Assembly (NCBI GenBank): GCA_030762895.1
Contig: CM061069.1
Location: 20,475,630 to 20,539,629, forward strand
From: Sophora flavescens
Taxonomy: Eukaryota; Streptophyta; Magnoliopsida; Fabales; Fabaceae
Length of the DNA stretch: 64,000 bases
Direction of reading: 5' to 3'
Positions 22,307-31,500 of the stretch are shown in pieces. Each line of letters opens with the position of its first letter. Position 1 is the stretch's first letter. The position numbers were made by a program, and so were the translations under genes. The notes below the pieces were generated by a model that saw nothing but the letters and a program-made list of their open reading frames with translations, was not told where the DNA came from and did not search any database.

Positions 22307-23528
22307 TGAACGCGCTCTCGCGCACGCGTCAAAAAGCGAGCGATTTACAAAAATATGTAGATAGGGAGCGACAACTCGAGTATCGTCTCACAAGGACTCT
22401 TGAATTGTTATTTACCACAAAAATCAGTTTTTGGGGGGGTTTGGTTTGAAATTCAATTGGAAAACAAAGCATAAATAGAGCAGTTTAAAAGATTATCAAA
22501 TAACTAAAGACGATTAATCTACTGTTCTCGGTTTCCCAACTATCATCGGTTCATGTAAATTCCAAGCCCTAAACAAATTCTAAACCCTTTTCGGTTGTAG
22601 CAACAATTAACAAACGAAATCGCTACTACGAGATATATGTTCCTATTCCCGAATTAAGCAAACGGGGTTAAGCCCTCATGAACTAAGCGAACATGAACGA
22701 ACACACGCGAATTAAAGAAACGCGATTCAATATAGGAACATAACATCACCGAAATAAATCAACACAACACTATACACTCCTGAATTAAACAAACAGAAAT
22801 ATATAGCATAGTATTGAAAAGGGAAAAGCAAATAAAACAGGAATTACAGAACCTTAAGTGCGGTGGAAATCGATTACAGTAGACTAATCCAAGGAGACTA
22901 GTTCTCCATTACAGAAGAAACACAAAATGCTAAACCTACTGTTGCAGCCGCAACTGTGAAAAGGAGAAGATAAAAAAACTCACTCTTCTGTCCTAAAACA
23001 AACTTAAATACAGCTTCTGGATTCCGCGAGCTCGCGAGGCGAGCACACCTTCGCGAGGCGAATATTATGAACAGTCTTTAGTGTTTGGCTCTCTCGCGAG
23101 GAGAGCTTATCATTCGTGAGGCGAGACTCTTCAAATTCCAAACTGTCACAGCCGTGACCTTCAACGCGGGTAAGCCGTGATGGCTTCTGGTTTTCCAGGG
23201 TTTGATTACTCGCGAGGCGAGTCAAGTGTTCGCGGGGCAAGACAGAGAGGATTGCATTTTCTGGCACAGTCATGCTTCAGGTTCGCGAGGTGAGTAGCCT
23301 CTCGTGGGGCGAAGAATCCAAAACTGCTTCACTTTATTAACCTGAAAACAAGGATTAACAGTAAGTACTTTATTCGACTCTAAATCAGCTAAATTAACCT
23401 AAAAATACTCTAGAGACTCAAAACCTTGCTTAAAGACAATCAAGTCTAATTTGGGTGAAAATGAGATATAATTAGCACAAAACCCTGGTCATACTAGCCA
23501 TAAAACTAGATGAGCCAGAGGCTTATCA
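22307..23528 (-). mobile_element. Solo LTR (Athila/Tat-like) in Tekay gag
   Basis: On the minus strand this 1,222-bp segment starts TGATAAGCC and ends GCGCGTTCA, so it has TG...CA ends. It is flanked by near-identical 5-bp copies, CAACG (22302-22306) and CAGCG (23529-23533). Gag resumes right after it. No primer site or polypurine tract accompanies it, hence a solo LTR left by recombination between two LTRs. The TGATNAG start and GC-rich last 60 bp resemble the Athila LTRs at 26349-27958 and 52895-54280. Confidence 0.8.
23031..23316. repeat. Paired-dyad array in the solo LTR (mixed types)
   Basis: Five GC-rich units start at about 23031, 23094, 23146, 23209 and 23281. Four are pairs of CTCGC-GAG-GCGAG or TTCGC-GAG-GCGAA type dyads. 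The third is instead the TCACGGC type (TCACAGCCGTGA ... AAGCCGTGATGG). TTCTGG occurs next to several units. The spacing, pairing and flank agree with the Athila arrays. Confidence 0.8.
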
Positions 23529-23885
23529 CAGCGCTACGCTCCAGCCGACAGGGATTTCAAACAGAGTGGCAGGAAGCAACAGTTTTCTCAAGATAGGTCC
23601 AGGGGTGGTAATTGCAACGCCTCTAGGCCATGAAGTGCGGCAAGTACGACACACCATATCACTTCACTAGCCTGTGCAAGGAATCGAACGTCATCTGCTT
23701 TAGGTGTAGCAAGTCTGGTCACATCAGTTGGGATTGTGGAGAAGCGAAGTCAGAGCCTCCGAGTGCTAGCAAGAGTCAACAGTCTCAGGCTAATCGACTG
23801 AAGACCACTGGGAGAGTCTTTACTCTTAGGGGAGCTGAGGCCTCCGAGTTTGATGACTTGATTTGGTATGTGCTTAATTGATGGA
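23529..23885 (+). pseudogene. Tekay copy 2 gag C-terminal part with zinc knuckle
   Basis: After the solo LTR, gag resumes with a basic, glutamine-rich linker. A stop precedes the segment MKCGKYDTPYHFTSLCKES, and then the nucleic-acid-binding knuckle CFRCSKSGHISWDC, a complete C-x2-C-x4-H-x4-C pattern (23695-23740). The following linker (KSQQSQANRLKTTGRVFTL) leads to protease. A frame break at about 23868 separates the two. Confidence 0.85.
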
Positions 23886-24547
23886 ACTCCTTTAACTGTA
23901 TTATATGACTTGGGTGCTACGCACTCGTTTGTATCACATGATAGGGTCAAGAGTCTTAATTTGCCTGTTACTTTTCTTGAGTATGACTTGATTGTTTCTA
24001 CACCTACAAACAAGCCTGTTTTTACTTCTCATGCATGCAAGAACTGTCACATCACCATTAACGGTAGAACCTTTATTGTAAATCTTGTGTGCTTACCTTT
24101 AAAGGAACTCGATTATATTCTTGGCATAGACTGGTTATCTTCCAACCATGTCCTTTTGAATTTTTTTGATAAGACCATAGTTTTTAGAACTCCTGTGGAG
24201 TCTAAGAATCCGACCTTTCTCTCTGCCAACCAAGTTAAGGCTTCGATGAATGACGAGGACCAAGTATGATGCTGTCTTCCCTGGAATTAGAGAGCCCTCC
24301 TGATGTCGGAAATGTGCCTGTCCTGTGGGAATTTGCTGAAGTATTCCCGAGGGATGTTTATAACTTTCCCCCCAAGAGAGATGTTGAGTTCACCATAGTC
24401 TTAGTGCTTGGTACCGGGCCGATATCCATAGCGCCCCATATAATCTCTTCTCTAGAGCTAGTTGAGTTGATGAAACAAATAGAGGATCTGATCCAAAAGC
24501 AGTTTATTAGGCCTAGCGTACTCCCTGGGGTGCGCCAGTGTTGTTAG
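23868..24547 (+). pseudogene. Tekay copy 2 aspartic protease and RT start
   Basis: The protease core has LYDLGATHSF, where the family usually has DSGATHSF, so the Ser after the catalytic Asp is Leu here. It is followed by ILGIDWLSSN. A break at about 24266 precedes the linker that leads to RT (VEFTIVLV, QIEDLIQKQFIRPSV). The protease would process gag-pol. Confidence 0.8.
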
Positions 24548-25581
24548 TAAAGAAGAAGGATGACAATATGAGGTTGTGTGTCGACTATCAACAGCTCAAC
24601 AAGGTGACCATTAAGAATCGGTATCCTCTCCCTCGGATTGATGATCTTATGGACCAGTTGATAGGCACTTGCGCCTTCTCAAAGATAGATTTGAGGTCAG
24701 GGTACCATCAGATTCGGGTTAAGTCTGAGGACATCCCGGAGACAGCATTTAGGACGCGTTATGATCACTATGAGTACTTGGTTATGCCCTTTGGTGTGAC
24801 CAATGTTCTTGCTGTGTTCATGGACTACATGAACAAGACCTTTCACCCTTACTTGGATAAGTTTGTGGCGGTTTTCATAGATGACATCTTAGTGTACTCC
24901 AAGACCAAGGTGGAACATGAGGAACACTTAAGCGTTGTCTTGCAGACCCTTAAGGAAAATCAGTTGTATGCTAAGTTGTCTAAGTGCGAGTTTTGGTTAG
25001 AGGAGGTGAGTTTCTTAGGACACTTCATCTCTAAAGGTGGGATAGTCGTAGACCCTACTAAGGTTGAGACGGTGCTCCAGTGGGAAGCGCCGAAGTCAGT
25101 AACCGAGATTAGGAGTTTCTTGGGTTTAACAGGGTACTATAGGAGGTTTATAGAAGGTTTGTCTAAGTTAGCTTTACCCTTAACCCGTCTCACCAAGAAG
25201 GGACAGTTGTTTGTGTGGGACTCTAAGTGTGAAGAGAGTTTCCAAACCCTTAAGGATAGGTTAACATCAGCACCAGTGTTAGTTTTTCCATATCCTAGTA
25301 AACCTTTTATAGTGTACTGTGATGAATCGAAGCAAGGTTTAGGTGGAGTGTTGATGCGGGATGGTAAGGTAGTGGCTTGTGCTTCTAGGTAGTTGAAAAC
25401 CCATGAGAAGAACTACCCTACCGATGACCTAGAATTAGGAGCTATGGTATTTGCCTTAGAGATATGGAGGAATTACCTTTATGGAACAAAGTTTGAGGTC
25501 TTTAATGATCATAAGAGTTTGAAGTATCTCTTTGATCAGAAGGAATTGAATATGAGGCAGTGTAGGTGGATGGAGTTTTGA
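24538..25581 (+). pseudogene. Tekay copy 2 reverse transcriptase and RNase H start
   Basis: The best-preserved enzyme of the window covers LRLCVDYQQLNKVTIKN-type RT motifs (24565-24620), FSKIDLRSGYHQ with the first catalytic Asp, MPFGVTN and VFIDDILVYS with the paired catalytic Asps (about 24870-24900). FLGHFIS, the FLGLTGYYRRFI connection and RNase H (VYCDESKQGLGGVLM) follow. A TAG at 25390 and a TGA at 25579 interrupt RNase H, so translation would stop there even though RT motifs are intact. Confidence 0.9.
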
Positions 25582-25891
25582 AAGGATTACGAGTTTGATC
25601 TAACCTACCTCCCAGGAAAGGCCAATGTAGTGGCAGATGCCTTAAGTAGGAAAACCTTGCACGTCTCTGCTTTGATGGTTAGGGAGATGGATCTGATTGA
25701 GGAGTTTAGAGACCTGATTTTAGCTTGGGAAGTTACCCCTAAGAGCATTAGGCTTAGAACCTTGAAGGTTACCAACAGTTTGATGGATCGGGTTAGAGAG
25801 GGTGAAAAGATAGACTAGTTTCTCTTAGACCAGCAAGAGTTGCTAGCTCAGGAGCAGAAACCTTAGTTTTAAGGACGGAAGTGATGGGGTT
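25582..25891 (+). pseudogene. Tekay copy 2 RNase H end and integrase linker
   Basis: The frame gives KDYEFDLTYLPG, VVADALSRK and the linker VREMDLIEEFRDL, as in copy 1 (6229-6460). It has a TAG at 25816 and further stops before the integrase segment. Confidence 0.8.
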
Positions 25892-26348
25892 TTGAGGTTT
25901 AAAGATAGAGTCTGTATACTAAACCTCTCGGAGCTTAGAAAGTTGATCCTTGAAGAAGGACATAGGAGTGGACTGAGTGTACACCCAGGTGCCACTAAGA
26001 TGTATCAGGATCTCAAGATGATGTTTTGGTGGCCTAGGATGAAGAAATATGTGGCTGAGTTTGTGTTTGCGCGCTTAGTGTACCAAAAGACTAAGGTAGA
26101 ACACCAGAATCCGTCAGGTAAGTTGCAGTCGTTAAGTATCCCAGAATGGAAGTGGACAGTATTTCCATGTATTTTGTGTCTAGGCTCTCTAGGACTACAG
26201 TTGGTTTTGAGGCTATATAGGATGTTGTGGATAGACAGACTAAGTCTGCCCATTTCATCCCTATTAACATGGAATACCCTTTGGAAAAGTTGGCTAAGAT
26301 GTACATGAGAGAGATAGTTAGGTTACATGGTGTACCTTCTAGGATAGT
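25892..26348 (+). pseudogene. Tekay copy 2 integrase, truncated by Athila A
   Basis: The zinc-binding region retains the His part (GHRSGLSVHPGATKMY) but the Cys pair is lost (ARLVYQ where copy 1 has ACLVCQ). The catalytic core follows in another frame (RQTKSAHFIPINMEYPLEKL, IVRLHGVPSRIV) and is cut at 26348 just before the second catalytic Asp by the Athila A LTR. The rest of the core and the C-terminus are not found downstream of Athila A. Confidence 0.85.
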
Positions 26349-27958
26349 TGACAGTGCGGCGCGGCGCGCGAGGCATGCGCTTGCGATTCCGGCAAGTGTA
26401 CCGGACTGTCGCCAAGTAATAAAAGATATCGATCCCACAGAGACTGTGATCCCGAATCGCAACCAATTATCAAATCGAGTAAATCTGGACTGTATGAAAG
26501 GGTTTTGAAAAAGGTTTTAATTAAGAGATAAACAAACAGAATCAAATAAAACAGAAAACAAATCTTTTTTGGTTTTTCAGATCTAAATGGGTTCCTAGGG
26601 ATTTTAGGTTACCAACAAGATCGTTTACGTTGCTAAGTCGATTATCCTTGTTAATTAGCGAAATTGCCTTGAAGGCGAGTTTATCCTCTAATAGCTTAAG
26701 CTCCCTCTCGGGTTACAAAAGCCGTGCCCAATTGACCCAACCCCTACTCTCGTGGTAGTCGAACTCAGATTGGACCCTTTGCGTTTCGTGACAACTCGTT
26801 GATCCTCGAGGGACGGCTTCTAACTCTCGTGATTTCAGTCCCAAGTCTGACTTCTATAGATCCGACACCTAAGTTCACCGCTAGGTTCCTCCTTAGAATA
26901 TCTAAGTCATGCAAATAAACCTAAGTTCACCGCTAGGTTCCTCCTTTGATCATCCACTTCTCGCAAATAAGCAGCCGCCGAATTTTACGAGTGAAAAACA
27001 CTAGAAATCCTAAGTTCACCGCTAGGTTCCTCCTTAGAATGTCTACGTCTCGCAAATGAGTGGTCGCCGAATTTACGAGTGATTAAAACACTAGAAATCA
27101 TATCTAAAGCAAAATCGAAATAACAAAGATATTACATCAAATTCAACATCATAAATGAATCTCGGGCATAGCCCCAATCCCTAGAAACTAAGCTACTACT
27201 CAAGTCTTGCCATGGGGATGACAAGCTTGGTTGACAACATCATGAAAATTACAAAATCAGAGAAGAGAGGAGGAAGAAGAAGATAGATCCTAAAATGTAG
27301 CCTAAGTCTATGTGGATGTGTGTTGTTGTGTTTCAGATCTCGCCCCCTGTTCCTTCTGCCTTGATCCTTATTTATAGAAATTGGGAAGTTAGAGTCCCAA
27401 TCCAACTCAAAATCTGATCTATTTCGGTTGCTTCTGATCCAAGTAATGCGCGTCACGGCCGTGATGGCCATCACGGGCAGGCCGTGACGGATTATGTTTC
27501 TGGCACTTCTCCATGCTCCAGACTCTCGCGACGCGAGACCTAAATTTTCATGCTTGTCACGGCTGTTATGGTAATTATGCCTAGGCTGTGACGGTCTCTG
27601 ACTTGTGGGGGTTTTTGGTCACGGCCGTAATATACATCACGGCTAGGCCGTGACAGACTCTGACTTCAGCCTTGCTTCTTTTTCAGTTTTGCTCGATCAT
27701 GGCCGTGATGGGCATCACGGCTAGGCCGTGATGGGCTCTGTTTGGCTCATTTTCTGCACTTTTAAAGCTCCATCTTCATCCAAAATCCATCATGGTTGAT
27801 CTTGAGCATTTTACCCTTGATTTCTGCAAAACAACACCACGAAAACCGCCTTACCCGTTCCAAAGGAAAAATAACCAAAAATCAAATGAAATATGCCTAA
27901 ACTACATGAAAATGCATGCAAAATGATAGACAAAGATGATGTGAAATCACACTCATCA
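26349..27958 (-). mobile_element. 3' LTR of Athila copy A
   Basis: On the minus strand the 1,610-bp LTR starts TGATGAGTGTGATTTC (27958), directly after a polypurine tract, and ends in a GC-rich tail (CGCGCCGCGCCGCACTGTCA, 26349). Its first 150 bp match the LTR of copy B. The likely 5-bp target copy is ATAGT (26344-26348). The other target copy was lost with the 5' side of the element. Confidence 0.85.
27452..27731. repeat. Four paired-dyad units in the Athila A LTR
   Basis: Units at about 27452, 27556, 27618 and 27696 have TCACGGCCGTGA, 6-8 bp, then TCACGGCYAGGCCGTGA, followed within 10 bp by TCTG. A CTCTCGCGACGCGAGA dyad (about 27529) of the type seen in the solo LTR sits in the longer gap between the first two units. 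Confidence 0.9.
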
Positions 27959-27974
27959 AATCACCCCAAGCTTA
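27959..27974 (-). promoter_or_regulatory. Polypurine tract of Athila A
   Basis: The minus strand reads TTAAGCTTGGGGTGATT before the LTR start TGATGAG. The same arrangement, AAGCTTGGGATGATT, precedes the copy B LTR at 54281-54296. Confidence 0.8.
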
Positions 27975-29780
27975 AGATTTTGCTTGTCCTCAAGCAATTA
28001 CTCAGGCCATAAGATATAAATCATTCAAAGCATGGATAGTGGACCAAGAACCCTAGAAACTAATCCAAGTGACAGGCATATTTAATAAGCACCCAAGAGA
28101 TAATCAATTTCAAGTCTAATTAGAAGCTTAGGTTTTTCAAATTCATATTCTCACTGATTCGGGCACTCTTCTCACCTCACTCAAATGTTCCAGGGTATAT
28201 GACATTTTGCTCAATTTCCTCAAGGAAAGTACTTTACCATAGGCTTGACTATTAACCAAATCTCGACTTTATTAATGAAAACACATAAGAATCAAGAGGT
28301 CTTTTCCTTTGGTTGTAATGTGGCCATGGGATTAATTGTTAGGTGGGAAAATCAAGAGAAGGGAAATTCAAGAAGGCTAAACAAATTATCAAACATTGCA
28401 AAGCATGACACCTTCTAAACTTCCTTTTTGGGCATTGATACACTTTTCCACCCCTTTTTTTCTTTCTTTCTTTTTATTTTTATTTCTCACTTTCTTTTGT
28501 CATCCCCTTCTCCGTTTTTTTTTGTGTTTATTTCATTTTTATTTATTTGGAGAAGGGGAGATTTATAGCTCAAGAGAAATTTTTCTAGCTTTTTCATCCC
28601 ATACTTTTTCAAACTACCTTTTTACCCTTTTGTATTACTTTAAAAGGTGCCATACAAAGCATTATTTATCAAAACATCTCATGGTACCAAGAAAAGTATT
28701 TTAATCTTTAGGCTCAAAATTGGGCAATTAAGGGGTAGCATTTAATCAATTGAAGCTCAGAAGGCCGGAAAAATACCTAGTGCCTCAATCATTTTCAAAA
28801 AATGTTTTCAAAAATTTTTAAGTTTCGAAACGGTTTCAAGTCAAGTTCTAGAAAATACAGTCCGAGAGGAATTAAATCACTCTATCACAAGAAATGGGGT
28901 AGATTTAGTGAGTACCCCTTTTTGGCTCTAAATCTTACATTTAGTAGTTCAAAAATCAGCCAGAAACACAAATCTAGAGAACCACATGCTAATTATCAAC
29001 TATCAAACAATTATCTCAAGAATTTTTATTTTTAGACTTGTCACAAGAATAATAAAAATAGGGTTCGAAAATTCACTATCTCAATTCATTTGGCACCAAG
29101 TTCTCACAATTGGATGCATATTCTAAGTGAGGGGCATTCTAGAGAATGTGATCATACCAAACTATGCCTATGTGAATGCAATATGAATGCAACAATGCAA
29201 ATGCAAAAATACCCCTACCCCAAGCTTGATTACTTACATTGTCTCCAATGTAAATAATCAAGTCGGAGAGAGGAGAAAAATTGGAACAACTTACCGAGGT
29301 GGTAGCGGGTGTTGGCTCACATTCCAGTCAAAACTTGGGTGGAAATAGCATCACGGCCGTGAGGCTTATCACGGGCAGGCCGTGATCAATTCTGGTCCTC
29401 AGGAGTTGCCATGTCACGGCCGTGATCTACATCATGGCTAGGCCGTGATGCTCTCTGGCCTTGGCATCCTACTCATCACGCCCGTGATGGATGTCACGGC
29501 TGGGCCGTGATCCTTTCTGGTGCTCTTGTTTAGTTCATCACGGCCGTGACTACTGTCACAGCCAGTGCGTGATGGCTTCTGACTTTATTTTTTCTCTGCT
29601 CTTCTTCCCTTCTCAACCTGAAAACACTAGATAAACCTATTAATGATATTTTTGCCTCTTGATCTTCTCAAATTATTCAAGAGATAAATTCAAAAATAAA
29701 AGGAAAAAGGGAAAGAAAGCTTGGGTTGCCTCCCAAGAAGCGCTTGTTTATGGTCCTAATCTTGACCAAAATTCCTTCAA
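27975..29780 (-). other. Athila A 3' internal non-coding region
   Basis: This 1.8-kb stretch lies between the protease frame and the polypurine tract and is closely matched by 54297-54654 plus 60958-62370 of copy B, so it is a real family segment. It has homopolymer-rich parts (about 28440-28560) but no supported gene; the plus-strand frames there are low-complexity. It begins on the minus strand with GGGAGGCAACCCAAGCTT (about 29720-29737). An RT, RNase H and integrase should lie here in an autonomous Athila and do not. Confidence 0.75.
29350..29573. repeat. Four paired-dyad units in the Athila A interior
   Basis: Units start at about 29350, 29413, 29474 and 29537, a spacing of 61-63 bp. Each has a TCACGGCCGTGA-type dyad, then a TCACGGCTAGGCCGTGA-type dyad, then TTCTGG or CTCTGG. 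The spacers between units differ, so only the dyads and the TCTG flank are conserved. Confidence 0.9.
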
Positions 29781-30546
29781 TCAACTGGGGTCGACTGGGC
29801 GTAGATGTACCGGAACACTTCTCTTCCATGGGACTCCTTCGAAAAGCCAATTCTGCTCATACGGCCAGTTGCGCTTCCGCTTTGCTCTTTTCTCTCGGAG
29901 CTTCCTAGCCTTCCTTCCTCCCGGCGGAAGTTTTGTTTCAGTATGGACAGCAACTCCAATTCCATCAATACTGGGTGTGTCATTAGCCATGCATATCTTC
30001 GGAGTTGCTTCCATGTTGAGCTCTTCTTTTACCACTGGAGACGTTAAATCGATCCTGCACACATGGCTCTCAAAATGAGGGTTGTTATAAGAGTTAGTCA
30101 ATTGAAAATCTACCCTACCTTCCTCTACATTTAGAGAGAGTTTACCATTCCTTACATCTATTACTGCTCTAGCGGTGGCCAAGAATGGCCTTCCTAAAAT
30201 GATGGGGAATTTAGAATTCCCTTTCATGTCCAATACCAGGAAGTCGGTAGGGATGAAGAATTTCCCTACCTTTATGCCTAGAGGAGTCCTAGTTGAGCCA
30301 TCCGCAAATTGTAAGGATAATTTGAATGGTCTCAACTTCTTGCTTTCCAACCTTTCCATGATAGTGAGGGGCATCAAGCTCGCACTAGCCCCTAAGTCAC
30401 ATAAGGCTTGGTCTATTTGCACTTGTTTAATTGAGCAAGCGATAGAGAAGCTACCTGGGTCTTTTAGTTTAGGAGGCATATTAGATTTTTCCATGACAAT
30501 TGGCTCCTCAGTTAAGCTCTCAGCTTCTACTTCCACTTGCTTCCTC
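29781..30546 (-). pseudogene. Athila A aspartic protease region, 5'-truncated
   Basis: About 255 codons of Athila-type gag-pol are open. The protease segment has QALCDLGASASLMPLTI with the catalytic DLGAS motif, FADGSTRTPLGI, and PIILGRPFLATARAVIDV. The preceding EKSNMPPKLKDPGSF is the usual lead-in. The frame then runs through a basic stretch (GGRKARKLREKRAKRKR) and stops at 29781, with no RT after it. The N-terminal side is cut at about 30547, where the sequence passes into a short duplication and then Tekay LTR. The first codons of the open frame (30560-30635) are LTR sequence, not protein. Confidence 0.85.
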
Positions 30547-30567
30547 TTGCACTTGTTTAATTGAGCA
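30547..30567. repeat. 21-bp duplication at the Athila/Tekay junction
   Basis: The 21 bp at 30547-30567 (TTGCACTTGTTTAATTGAGC then A) are identical to 30417-30437 inside the protease frame, in direct orientation. The last five bases, GAGCA, also fit the Tekay LTR sequence that follows (GAGCATGCCCGTGCTC). Confidence 0.85.
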
Positions 30568-30976
30568 TGCCCGTGCTCGCAGTGGGTTACCGCACGTTGA
30601 TAGGCTATGGTGGTTTTTGGCCAAAGTGGCCTCAATGCTTTTTGGTCGAGGTGTTTGATAAGTTGAACCTTAGTGAGTTTGGGCTAAGGGGACTTTGACC
30701 CAGAAAGGTTACGGTGCTGATGTTGATGTTGGTGATAAGTCTTGGGTGCTTATTGGCCCTAGCAAAAGAGGTGGTTACCTTGTTTGTTGTTGTGCTCATG
30801 CATTCAAACATTGAAGTTGTTAGCGGGGGAAGTTCAACATAGGTGAGGTCGTCCTAGAGTTTGATGATATGACCAAGTCTCGGATGGGTCACCCAAGGTT
30901 TGGTGAACCATGTGCCCCAGCGGTGGCGTACCCTCGTTATGGTGCGTTGGCTATCCAAGGGGTTCACCCATGGTTT
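30563..30976 (+). mobile_element. Tekay LTR fragment, left of CACTA-1
   Basis: After GAGCATGCCCGTGCTC the sequence jumps to the LTR segment that begins CAGTGGGTTACCGCACG, so about 170 bp present in copy 2 (20345-20505) are missing. It continues co-linear with 20507-20895 and is interrupted at TGGTTT by CACTA-1. The LTR resumes at 47374. Confidence 0.85.
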
Positions 30977-31008
30977 CACTAGTGCAAAATATGCTTTTAA
31001 CATTGGAG

Positions 31009-31500
31009 TTTCCACATCGGTTTCCCTAAAATCGATGTGTAAAATGAGGCAGTGGCATTTTTGAAATTAAAAGAAAAGGATTCCACATCGGTTTCAAAAA
31101 TAACCGATGTGTGAATATTTTCCACATGGGTTATTTGTTAACCGATGTCTAAAATTAAAACAAAAAAATTTAAAATTTAAATTTTTTATCTTTCCACATC
31201 GGTTATTTTTGAACGGATGTCTAATATATAGATTAACCACATCGGTTATTTTTTAACCGATGTATAAAATTAAAAAAAAATTAGAATTTAAAAATTATAT
31301 CTTTCCACATCGGTTCCTATTGAACCGATGTTTAATTTATATTAACCACATCGGTTTATTTATAACCGATGTAATAAATTAAAAAAAATGAAATTTTAAT
31401 TAAATCAAATCGTAAGTTGTACATCGATTATTTTTAAATCGATGTGAAATATGGATAACCACATCGGTTTTTTCTAAACCGGTGTGTAATATTTGACAAA
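31009..31500. repeat. CACTA-1 left subterminal repeats
   Basis: About ten copies of CCACATCGGTT, often paired as inverted copies (CCACATCGGTTATTTTTTAA then CCGATGT), form hairpin-like units of about 30-60 bp. The right end (46970-47360) has the same motif. Such subterminal motifs are the binding sites of the TNPA-like protein in studied CACTA elements. Confidence 0.9.

Noticed and set aside
27452..27731. CRISPR-like array
   Set aside because: The spaced GC-rich dyads look superficially like repeats and spacers, but this is plant DNA, the repeats are imperfect and diverged, and the units lie within LTRs.
29659..30564. Open frames on the plus strand (139 and 129 codons)
   Set aside because: They are the complement of the Athila A protease frame, which has clear DLGAS and ILGRPFL motifs on the minus strand.
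30565..30635. Extension of the Athila A protease frame upstream of 30547
   Set aside because: These codons are Tekay LTR sequence across a rearrangement junction, not part of the protein.
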